64,000 bases of DNA, taken from the NCBI RefSeq assembly GCF_910592395.1, contig NC_088316.1:6820001-6884000 (forward strand). Direction: 5' to 3'. Positions 43,428-52,277 of this stretch are shown piece by piece; within the stretch, counting starts at the first letter, position 1; each line of letters opens with the position of its first letter. This stretch comes from Lineus longissimus (lineage: Eukaryota > Nemertea > Pilidiophora > Heteronemertea > Lineidae). The position numbers and the translations under genes are program-made. The notes below the pieces were generated by a model. It did not search any database. It was given only the letters and a program-made list of their open reading frames with translations, and was not told the origin of the DNA.

Positions 43428-45992
43428 TTATAAGTTTAACTTGTCTAGCGGTCTCACAGTGCGTCCAGAGCGAGTTGTGCGGAGCTGCGGATGTTCCATG
43501 GGAGCGTCCTCTGATGGAGAGTGATTCTCGCATGGGGGTTTGTCCACTGAGCTTGGAGGGGCTGATGTGTTGTGATGATCATCGAACACAAGTGGCGGTT
43601 CGGTGTCTTGATCAGGTCTGATACTAGTAGTGAACGGTTCGGAGGTTGCGCGAATGAATCTTCTATTCCTGCGAATCTTAGTGCCATCATCCATAAGAAG
43701 TTCATACGATCTATCATTGCGCTTGTCTATTTGTCCTTTCTGCCATTCCTTTTGATATGGTCGGATGGATCGTACGCGGACGTTGTAACCAATTTTCAAT
43801 TCTGGGAGGTCCTTTGCTTTTGCATCATAGATTCGGGCTTGCTTTGCGATTTTCTTCTTCTTTTTGCTGTTGACGTCTTCCAGAGTCTTTGGCTTTAACT
43901 GAATGTTTGTTATGGGTAGCTGGGTCCTTGTACGACGACTAAACAGGCGCTGTGCTGGAGAACTTTGCATGCCTTCTGTTGGGGTATTTCGAATCTGTAG
44001 AAGCGATAGGTGTAAGTCTGTTCTTGAGTGGAGGGATTTCTTTATCAGACGTTTCGCGATTTTCACTGCGCTTTCTACTTTGCCATTTGATTGTGAATGT
44101 CCAGGGGATATGGTGGTGTGTTTGAATCCATATGTTTTGGCAAAAGTGGCGAAGTCTTTGGCATTGTATGGAATATTATCAGAGACTACTTCTGTAGGAA
44201 TTCCATGGCGTGCAAAGTGGCTTTTCATCTTTTCAATCACTTCACTGGCTGTTTTGGTTTGTAGCTTGTCTAGTTCGAAAAAATCACTGTAGTAGTCTAC
44301 ACAAACAAGGTAGTCCTCCTGATTGATGGAAAACAGATCTGAACCAACTTTTGTCCAAGGGAGGTCAGGTATCAGGTGTGGTTGTAGTGTTTCCTTTTGT
44401 TGCTTTCTCATGGAGGTCTGGCAAGTATCACATTGTTCGATCAAAGCGGCTATCTCAGCATTGATGCCAGGCCAGTATACACAGTCTCTTGCTCTTCTTC
44501 GGCAGGCTTCTATGCCATCATGTGATTGATGCAGGCGTTGTAGGATTTTACGTCGCATAGATCTTGGAACTAGGCATTGCTGTTGTCCTCGAAATATTAT
44601 GTTGTTCTCCACAGACAACTCATCTCTGATGTTGAAGTAGGGCGAGCACGCAGTTGTCAAGTCTCGTTTGTTGATTGGCCACCCTTGCAGGATGACAGAC
44701 TTGAGTTCCTGGAGATCTTCATCATCCTGTGTGGCATGTTGAATTTCTCTGAGGGTTGTACTTGAGATTGGTGTGTAGTCTGTCATTCGAATTGATTGGA
44801 ACTGTAGAACAACATTCTGACGGGTGTCATGGTGGTCTTCACTCTGGAGATAGGCTCTGCTTAGTGTGTCTGCTAGAAACATTTCGTTTCCTTTCTTGTA
44901 CTTGATTTCGATGTCGTACGCTTGAAGGCTGAGCAGCATTCGTTGTAATCGCTTTGGCGCTGACAAAAGGGGTTTTCTCTGGATGGATTCTAATGGGCGA
45001 TGGTCTGATTCAACTATCACCTTTCGGCCATACGTGTATTGATGGAACTTCTTTGTCGCATAAACAATGGCCAGTAACTCCTTTTCAATTTGAGCGTAAT
45101 TGCGCTCGGCCGACGTGAGAGCCCGGCTAGCGTAGGCAACAGGTTGTTCCTTTTGCATTATGGCTGCACCCAAGCCAGTGTCGGACGCATCAGATTGTAT
45201 GGTGGTGTCTTCATGGACATCAAAGTATCTGAGCACTGGAGCTGTTGTTGCCAAGTGTTTTATCTTTTCGAAGACAGCGTCGTGGTTTGCAGTCCATAAC
45301 CATTCGGCATCTTTCTTGGTTAGTTCTCGGAGCGGTTCACAGGCGTCTGATAAGCCTTTGAGAAATCGGGACAGGTAGTTTATCATGCCAATGAGACGCT
45401 GTACTCCAGCAACATCTGTGGGTTTTGGCATGTTAGCGATGGCTTCGACCTTCTTAGGGTCAGCTTTGAGTCCGTTCGTCGTGAACAAGTGTCCACTAAA
45501 ATCAACTTCTGAAAGTTTGAACTTGAGCTTGTCCAAGTTAAGTTTTGTGTTGTTCTCTCTGCAGCGTTCGAGTAGAGAAATGATGTTTTGATCGTGATCC
45601 TTGATAGCATCTTCTATAGTGTCTCCCTCTCCAGTTATGAGCATGTCATCAGCTATCAGTTCAACACCTTTTGCACCATTTATGACCTGGTCGAGGTGGC
45701 GCTGAAAGATCTCAGATGCGGGTTTCACTCCGAATGGGAGTCGCAACCACCTAAAGCGCCCAAAGGGGGTCCCAAATGTAGTTAGAAGCGAGGATGGTTC
45801 GTCAAGTTCTACGTGCCAGTACCCATTTTTGACGTCGAAGACGGAATATACCTTCACATTGGCGAGCTTGGGCAGTAAGTCGTCCACCACAGGTAATGGA
45901 TAGTGGCTCCGTTTTAGTGCACAGTTTAGTGGTTTGGTGTCAGTAGCTGTAAGTAGTAAGTTGCGTATCGGTGGGGCTAATTTTAGTTCCAA
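43428..45992 (-). CDS. Ty3/gypsy pol: reverse transcriptase, RNase H, integrase
   Basis: Open over 854 codons. The RT shows VYSVFDVKNGYWHVELDE (catalytic Asp), LPFGVKPASEIFQRHLD and ELIADDMLITG (IADD as the YXDD box). The RNase H shows TIQSDASDTGLGAAIMQK, NYAQIEKELLAIVYATKKFH and ESDHRPL. The integrase shows an HHCC finger (HQSHDGIEACRRRARDCVYW, CDTCQ), a core with GSDLFSI (Asp), VVSDNIPYNA (Asp) and SNGKVESAVKIAK (Glu), and a C-terminal domain ending with RSGRTVRPLDKLNL. These make and integrate the cDNA copy. The frame at its start overlaps the gag-protease frame by about 50 bp and shifts, either a programmed frameshift or an indel. The 854 codons have no internal stop. Confidence 0.93.
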   Translation of the reverse strand: MELKLAPPIRNLLLTATDTKPLNCALKRSHYPLPVVDDLLPKLANVKVYSVFDVKNGYWHVELDEPSSLLTTFGTPFGRFRWLRLPFGVKPASEIFQRHLDQVINGAKGVELIADDMLITGEGDTIEDAIKDHDQNIISLLERCRENNTKLNLDKLKFKLSEVDFSGHLFTTNGLKADPKKVEAIANMPKPTDVAGVQRLIGMINYLSRFLKGLSDACEPLRELTKKDAEWLWTANHDAVFEKIKHLATTAPVLRYFDVHEDTTIQSDASDTGLGAAIMQKEQPVAYASRALTSAERNYAQIEKELLAIVYATKKFHQYTYGRKVIVESDHRPLESIQRKPLLSAPKRLQRMLLSLQAYDIEIKYKKGNEMFLADTLSRAYLQSEDHHDTRQNVVLQFQSIRMTDYTPISSTTLREIQHATQDDEDLQELKSVILQGWPINKRDLTTACSPYFNIRDELSVENNIIFRGQQQCLVPRSMRRKILQRLHQSHDGIEACRRRARDCVYWPGINAEIAALIEQCDTCQTSMRKQQKETLQPHLIPDLPWTKVGSDLFSINQEDYLVCVDYYSDFFELDKLQTKTASEVIEKMKSHFARHGIPTEVVSDNIPYNAKDFATFAKTYGFKHTTISPGHSQSNGKVESAVKIAKRLIKKSLHSRTDLHLSLLQIRNTPTEGMQSSPAQRLFSRRTRTQLPITNIQLKPKTLEDVNSKKKKKIAKQARIYDAKAKDLPELKIGYNVRVRSIRPYQKEWQKGQIDKRNDRSYELLMDDGTKIRRNRRFIRATSEPFTTSIRPDQDTEPPLVFDDHHNTSAPPSSVDKPPCENHSPSEDAPMEHPQLRTTRSGRTVRPLDKLNL

Positions 45993-47089
45993 GCGGCAGA
46001 TCTAGTTCACTAATTACATTGCAGGTGGCACCACAGTCAACTTGAAATTTAGTGATGCACTCGCCCTTCTCACCGAGACACATGTTCGCGAATATTTTGC
46101 GCTTGTAACCCTTGTTTGAGTTATTGATAGATAGGATGTCCTCATCCGTGTCAGTTTCAGTTTCGTCGGTAGTTTCATCATCGAGGGCATGGACATGCTT
46201 GTTTCGTGACTTTTCTTTTGCGCTTCTAGAGTGGCATTTGCGGCTGAAATGCCCAACGCGATTGCAAAGGTTACATGTTTCGTGAAGTGCAGGACACTTG
46301 TTCCTGTCTTTATCATGTTTATAGCCACAATATCTACAGTAAAATTTCAGAGTCATTTGAGTTTTAGAGTCATGTTTGGAGCTTCCACCTCTTCCACGAT
46401 TATGTTGACCTCTTGAAGAACCTTTAGAGGATTTCCTGCTTGAGAATTTAAGCACAGAGTCACTTGCACTAGATTTCATCGCCTTGACTTGAGCGGTAGT
46501 GGTCTCAGCTGCACGGCAAATGTCAATGCACAACTTTAATGTCAGCTTGCTCTGTTGTAGGAGCTTCTTGCGGACACCATCATCCGAGATGCCACAGACA
46601 ATTCTGTCTCGGATCAGTTCATCCTTGAGATTTTGAAATTCACAAGTTTGCGCGAGGGACTTTAGTTGTGTACAATATTCATCTATCGTTTCACCAGACT
46701 TTTGGTCACGGTTGTTGAATATGTACCGTTCATAGATCGTGTTTGTTACACCGAGACAATGATTTTCCATTAAATCAATGATTTTAGTTATATCCTGTTT
46801 GTCCTCCTCTTCCTCGAATGGTAGGGAATTATAAATCTCTAGGGCCTCTGGTCCGACACAAGTGACGAATGTCGCAGTTCTGTATTCGTTACTTTGCACT
46901 CTAAGATTTGTGACGATCTCATAAGAGTTCAATTACATATTTCCAACGTTTCCAGTTCTGGGAAAGGATTCCCTTGACATCTAGCTTGTGGGGAAGTGGA
47001 ACTGAACTCTGTATGATCGGAGGGGCAGGATTGCCAGGAACTGCATTTTCAGCTTGAGCTTCGTACATGTTCGCATATAGAGTGAACAT
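45940..47089 (-). pseudogene. Ty3/gypsy gag and protease, one frameshift
   Basis: Likely start at 47089 or 47068 (MYEAQAENAVPG...). The first 50 or so codons reach LPHKLDVKGILSQNWKRWK and stop near 46925, while the homologous frame continues as YEIVTNLRVQSNEY from about 46930, so one small indel lies there. The capsid-type region (ETIDEYCTQLKSLAQTCEF, IRDRIVCGI) is followed by cysteine-rich nucleic-acid-binding motifs (CRYCGYKHDKDRNKCPALHE, CNLCNRVGHFSRKC) and the retropepsin block (KFQVDCGATCNVIS, with Asp-Cys-Gly in place of Asp-Ser/Thr-Gly). The fragment ends at 45940 where pol takes over in another frame. Confidence 0.82.
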
Positions 47090-47340
47090 TTAAACAGTGT
47101 ATCGATTAGTCCTGGAGACGAGGTTTCAGAAGTACATTCTAGCGTGCCAGGCACTACGAAAGTGTCATTACTTTTAGCCTAGGTCAAGGTTGGCTGTATT
47201 AACAATGGCGGCTTCCAGGCGAGCACGTTTTTTAGAATTTGAGAGGCGAAGTGTGGGGGCTTGAGGCGGCTATTTCACTGACGAACGAGCTCTAGAGAAT
47301 CTCCATCTGGCGATCCTTCACCATCCCACTTCTGTCACCA

Positions 47341-47473
47341 TTTTACGAGTCCGTGAGCTAGATAGGGCTCGTATTGATTGAGACGACTCAGCGTTGGTGC
47401 AAATACGTTTATTACCAACTACTGAATATAGAGGGGGACATACTCGGTCTCACTATACAGTTATATCGTAACA
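47341..47473 (-). repeat. 5' LTR of the Ty3/gypsy element
   Basis: Pair of 41979-42112. Its inner terminus reads TTTTACGA instead of TGTTACGA. The U3-R-U5 split is not resolvable by eye. Confidence 0.9.
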
Positions 47474-47560
47474 TGGTATATATTGGAAGACTGCTAAAAT
47501 GTGAAATCTGTTATATCGTAACATGGTATATATTGGAAGACTGCTAAAATGTGAAATCTG
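47461..47560. repeat. 50-bp perfect tandem duplication across the LTR/flank junction
   Basis: TTATATCGTAACATGGTATA and the next 30 bases (to GTGAAATCTG) occur twice without a mismatch (47461-47510, 47511-47560). The unit consists of the last 13 bp of the LTR, the TGGTA target duplication and 32 bp of flank. Confidence 0.95.
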
Positions 47561-47640
47561 GCAATTGTTACCATCGTCACGTCATCTGGGCCAACTTTTT
47601 CAACTTTGTAATTGCATGAAGTGTCGTATAGGATACATAC

Positions 47641-48167
47641 CTTTCATATTCTTTAGTTGATTCACTGATTAGGGCTTTGGCTCGACTTGTTGCCAAGATA
47701 GGACCAAGCAATTCGACTTTTCTCAAGACACTGCTCAACACCCTCTGCTCTTCGTCTGTCAAAAGTCTTTGGTCCTGTTCAAACACTTCATAAAGGCACT
47801 CCAAACTATCATTGTTTACATCCAGGTCGCACAGATGGTCTGCAAAAAGCTCACTAGAGTTTGTAATGTACGTTTCCAATTTGTCCCACTGGCCTTTCTT
47901 GGACAGAATCTTGGCCAGCTCTCTGAAGAACCATCTCTCTGTGGCACAGCTTCCTGATTTTCCATCACCAGCCTCACAGTCACAGTGACAGTCGGGCATG
48001 TCAGGTACTTTACCTCCCCCTTCCGAATAAAACACAGAACAACATTCGGCGTGGGTTGTAGTCCAGTTACATGTGCTAGATGGAAAACACCCTTGACTGG
48101 CTTGGGTATGAAAACTAGCCCAAGACTGTCGCCTCTTGATTGGGTTTTTGATGCCGAGTTCCGCCAT
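47641..48167 (-). CDS. Probable first coding exon of an unrecognised host gene
   Basis: ATG at 48167 (MAELGIKNPIKRRQSWASFH) opens 175 codons to a strong donor (GAAAG/GTATGT at 47641/47640). A Cys/His-rich patch (SSTCNWTTTHAECC, PDCHCDCEAGDG) precedes an ordered helical region (ERWFFRELAKILSKKGQWDK, HLCDLDVNNDSLECLYEVFE, TDEEQRVLSSVLRKVELLGP). No transposon domain is present, and codon use and composition look like cellular coding sequence. The remaining exons would lie left of the gypsy element, which sits in the first intron; I did not find them in this window. Function unknown. Confidence 0.55.
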
Positions 48168-48400
48168 ATTATCAGGATATCATTCAGATTCAAATCATGG
48201 AGAACAACAACGAAATGAAGCGCATGACGAACGCGAGTTGTTATATCTTCACGCCGAAGATCACGAATATCGGGATTTCTGCCAATTATATAATGACGTC
48301 ATCAAACGGGAAATACGAATACCTCAAGTGAGATTCCGTGAATATGATTTGCTGATACACGTCACGTGACCGTGTGGTATTTGCAATGTTACCCGCTCGC
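48168..48400 (-). promoter_or_regulatory. Candidate promoter of the 48167 exon
   Basis: A full CRE palindrome TGACGTCA (48294-48301) lies 127 bp upstream of the ATG, and CACGTGAC E-box-type motifs lie at 48360-48370. Two features typical of TATA-less animal promoters, but no transcript evidence is available. Confidence 0.35.
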
Positions 48401-49338
48401 GAATTTTTTTTCTGCAGGATACTTCTGCCACAGTGTACATCTGACAGCCAATCACAATTGGCGCGATCTTTGACGTCACACTGTTTATTTATGCATGATA
48501 ATGCAAATACAATGGACGATACCGAGTCGCATGCCGAGTGCCACTTCAACTGTGAATGTGACAATAATTGTCTGACCCCAAGTATGCTCAACTCAAGGTT
48601 TGTGTCGTAGTGTTTAGGAATGAATTGCACAGATTCATTGTAAAATTGATGATATTATGCGTACAAAAGAGGCATCAGCTGATTTGATCCTACATTGCAG
48701 TGCATGCATTGATTTGTGAAATTTTAAGGGGCAGTGACACTGACAGTGTTGCCAATGTTGATAATTATTAAAGGGACAGTGTATCCGATGTCTCGCGATT
48801 TGTGAAATTTTAAGGGGCAGTGACACTGACAGTGTTGCCAATGTTGATAATTATTAAAGGGACAGTGTATCCGATGTCTGCTGTTGAAGGTATCAGGCCT
48901 ATTTTGGTAGTTTGAACATTGTTGAAGGGCCATTGTATAAAACACATTTTGACAAGCAAACAAAATAAAATTGAATGGTGGCGCCACCTATGCATATACA
49001 GCAGAACTAGTTACACGGTTGACAGATAAACATTCAACCTCGGCTATTTTGCCGAGCACAGTGCGCCTTAACAGACAAGTCCAATAAATACAGTCCACTC
49101 GACAATGAAAATACATGTTAAGATACTGCAAATAAATATATTTTAGCTAATATACTCCTCTAACCATTTGCTAACTTGTTCTTTCCAAGATTATCAGAAC
49201 ACGTGGCATTGTTGACATTATTGCGCCATGTGGAAAGATGATGTCAACAAAGACACGTGCTTGCCTTGAATTCTGATTGGCTGTCAGATGTACACTATGG
49301 CAGAAGTATCCTGCAGAAAAAAATTTCGCTACCCGCTC
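48391..49338. repeat. Pair of ~70-bp inverted repeats with an inner 86-bp tandem repeat
   Basis: 48391-48460 (CTGCAGGATACTTCTGCCA, TGTACATCTGACAGCCAATC) returns inverted at 49269-49338 with few mismatches. Between them an 86-bp unit beginning GATTTGTGAAATTTTAAGGG occurs twice (48711-48796, 48797-48880). No open frame or recognised domain. It may be the two ends of a MITE, but no target duplication is evident. Confidence 0.6.
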
Positions 49339-49369
49339 CATGCAAACTCGCCATAGTGCCTAAATTTAA

Positions 49370-50877
49370 GAGACAAGACCACAATTGATATTTTAAGCCT
49401 TTTAGCAGTTAAATTGTCAATATTTGACCGCGACGCATCAAAGAATGCGTCAAGTAGTGAAACTAAAATTCGGATATGATATACGGGTTAGTCTTGCGAG
49501 TAACTGGTGCGATGGAAATTGGGGATTGACCACGGAAATTTTTTTATAATCGACAAATTAGACAGACTTTGATATTTCCACTGTTTTCAGCCAACTGGCA
49601 GAAAAAACTCAAAACACGCCCCCTAATATGTAAAGTCAAGAACTTAGTGAGCCCCCCTTTAGGTCGGGGGAGCTCCCCCGAACCCCCCTAGGAGCATATG
49701 TTAAGTGCAAGCTCTAACAACTACAGCTGTTACAATGGGGGGACACCCCCCAAACCCCCCTCCGTCGACATAGGTTTTTACCAGTGCGTTGGGGGGAAGC
49801 TCCCCCCAAACCCCCCCCGGTGGACAGTCAACTAGCCCTTCTGTGTCATACTGCTGGAGGGGGGGGTGCGATGGGACCATCCATATAGTTCCTTCCGACA
49901 CATTTTTGTTTTGGTAATGTAATACATTGTGATTGACCTTATTCACGGGAATCGGGCGTTTCCAGTGATATACGACACAAATGGGTTGTCCTCATGCATT
50001 CACTTTCGAAACGCATTTTAAAATAGATGTTACGTCCTGTTAATGGGGCACGTCATCATCGCGTACATTTGGGGAAAACTCCCTAACGAGACCGGAGCAG
50101 ACGGCTGAAAGTAGTTTATTTATTGGCCGCTAGGGTACGTCGCTCACCCGAATTTTTCACGCAACTGTAGCTAAATAGAGCTAGTTCTAGTTTGTGATTC
50201 AATTTGATACTTCAGATTTGGGCAGTAGACCAATATAACTTAGTCGTCAGTGTGGTTTTAAGCTGGAAAAACGTATTTGTTTTTCTTAAAGTGCCTTTTT
50301 TGGACGGGTGTGTGCGATTGTTTTGTTTTTATGTCACGTGACCTCGATCATGTCGACACAAAATTGAAATAAACCACCCTTTTCTGTCATTATTTAGGAC
50401 GGATATTTCTCTGATAAAAATATTAATATAATTGGCCAATTTCTTAGGCATATGATGTAGCGAATTCCCATGAAGATTTAAATTAATTTAAATTAATTTC
50501 AACCAATGGGATAGCAACCACCACCGGAAGATCGCGGAGAAATCGGTAAACTCAACGGAGTTAATTCAGAAAAATACCAAAAAAAATTGTTTGTAGGATA
50601 TACAATCTCTCTTTATTTCTCATCATTCATTTACATTATCTACTCCCGCACACACGTGTATCTTAAGAGCCCCTCCTAAAGGGGGGCTTATTACCCAATT
50701 AGCAAAATTCGAAATTAATTTTTTCATCAAATAATTTCTTTATATCTGTAGACGTGCCACAGCAAATATTTTTTCAATACCTCTCCAAATATGTACTTGA
50801 GAGTAAAAAACATGCACTCGTCTAATTGATAGGCCTCGACCCTCCAACCTATGAATATTCATTAGTGGTCTTGTCTC
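49370..50877. mobile_element. 443-bp MITE, copy 1 (split by a 1065-bp insert)
   Basis: Left end GAGACAAGACCAC (49370), right end GTGGTCTTGTCTC (50877). It aligns to copy 2 (58858-59300) except for the insert at 49626-50690, and the remaining length is 443 bp, equal to copy 2. Flanked at left by TTAA (49366-49369) and at right by AAT, interrupted there by the BEL element, then G (58323). Confidence 0.88.
49626..50688. mobile_element. TA-flanked GC-rich insert in MITE copy 1
   Basis: Exactly the segment missing from MITE copy 2, with TA on both sides (49624-49625, 50689-50690). AGCCCCCCTTTAGG (49650-49663) returns inverted at the right end (50675-50688), though the left one is set in by 24 bp. 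The left 250 bp repeats a G/C palindrome theme (GGGGGAGCTCCCCC at 49665-49679, GGGGGGAAGCTCCCCCC at 49791-49807). No coding sequence. Confidence 0.75.
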
Positions 50878-50880
50878 AAT

Positions 50881-51065
50881 TGTTTTGAAGGATGATCTTA
50901 TTTCCATTCTTCTTTCGTTGTTACCGTTTTATTGGCGATTTTACTTAACAAAACTCGAATTCAAACTAAACTCTTTCGTCTTTATTTGTCCACCAACACC
51001 ACCAACATTTGTCACATTCCACCTCGGCCGTGCACTGCCGAAGACACTTTTATACCTCGTAAACA
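50881..51065 (-). repeat. 3' LTR of the BEL/Pao element
   Basis: 185 bp, TGTTTTGAAGGATG to TCGTAAACA. Two substitutions relative to the 5' LTR (G/A in the CCACCTCG(G/A)CC stretch and C/T in ATACCT(C/T)GTAAACA). Confidence 0.96.
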
Positions 51066-52277
51066 TTCTCCCTTCCCCGTTAATACCTAGGATTTTAACG
51101 GAACCCTTTTAATCTACTATCCCATTCCAAAAACAATTCCAACAAATACTCAAGTTTATATACTCACATACACTGTAACAATTTAAACTGGAATCAAAAA
51201 CTCAGAACCTGAGTATTCAAAATACTGTCATGCATTAGGCATTAAGAACAAACCCTATAAAAAACTAATCCAATCAAACAATAAGTTCACTATCTTTGAG
51301 AGTGCGCAGTACTAGTATGTCTTCAAAAAGTTAGTCCCCATTAGAGCAAAACACAAGTCTCAACCATTTCAGGACAACGACACCTTTGGAAGTCACAAAC
51401 AAGTCAACCAAGCCTCATATTCTGAAGCAACCACACTAACCAGAATTTTGCTTTAAAATTCCCCCAAGAAACTTAGCTTGTACCAAAAAGACGCTTGAAA
51501 AGGACCAAACGATTTCCAAAGGTTGTTGTCCTACAAAATAGTCGAAACACAAAATTAACTTCTCTCTATCCAATGAAGCACTAAAGTCTCTGAATACATG
51601 CATGTTATCAGTTCATGGCAACAAATGCCTAGATTTGTCCAGTGTCCATCTGAACAGAGTCAATTTTGCGGAATTGAGAATTAGTAGATTGTCACATTCA
51701 GCGTCCAATGAATTTGAATCATGCGCAAAGAATCACAATCACACATCAATAGTTCTCACAACACATGTCTATTGGAGGACAAATGCCAAATAGAAAAACA
51801 TCACTTTAACCCTTCAATTTTTAACTCCCTTGCCCACAAAGAAATGGACAACTTGAAAATGGCACAATTTAACCCTCTGTTGGCTGGTCCTACAAAAACG
51901 TGCACAATGAGCCTATTGATACTCAACTTTAACACAGTTGGTCCTCGGACCGCGCAGTAACACAATTCTACGGCGATGTAGAAGGAATTATAGTCCCTCA
52001 CACAAAAAGTCTTAAGTACCCGGTAGTACTTTAGTTCACAAATACAAGAGAGGGGTAGACAACCCTGTCTTGTGGATATTACCAAGGACATTATTCTGGC
52101 CCCAAGAACACTGGTAATATCACAATCGGCACGTTTTTCACGGAAATTAATGTTCAAGTGTCTCTAAAGTGGATCATTAGGATCCCGTCATCGTATCGTA
52201 AGTATAAGCGGCGTCTCGTTGTGTCTCTGGCTGCAAATCTCGACGATACATCCGACTACTCTGCTGGGCCGATATCC
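51066..52277 (-). other. BEL/Pao 3' untranslated region with polypurine tract
   Basis: 1.2 kb between the end of pol and the 3' LTR. No domain is recognisable. Only the purine run at 51066-51077 is interpretable (plus-strand primer). Confidence 0.6.

Larger units (their letters stand above)
41979..47473 (-). mobile_element. Ty3/gypsy LTR retrotransposon with LTRs and 5-bp TSD
   Basis: LTRs at 41979-42112 (3' LTR for this strand) and 47341-47473 (5' LTR), about 134 bp each. The 3' LTR is bounded by TGTTACGA and TCGTAACA; the 5' copy reads TTTTACGA at its inner edge. The target duplication is TGGTA (41974-41978 and 47474-47478). The primer-binding site candidate is TGGTGACAGAAGTGGGA, directly inside the 5' LTR (47324-47340 reversed). 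Gag and pol are both recognisable with frame breaks at about 46930 and 45950-45990. A 945-bp MITE is inserted between pol and the 3' LTR. Confidence 0.93.

Noticed and set aside
48198-48369. A divergent plus-strand gene starting opposite the 48167 exon
   Set aside because: The short frames in this stretch lack a domain and no consistent splice structure was seen.
48711-48880. CRISPR-like array
   Set aside because: It is a simple two-copy 86-bp tandem repeat without spacers, in eukaryotic DNA.
51801-52157. A 118-codon open frame after BEL/Pao pol as an envelope-like gene
   Set aside because: No signal peptide, glycosylation pattern or transmembrane segment, and no similarity I can name; the region is treated as 3' UTR.
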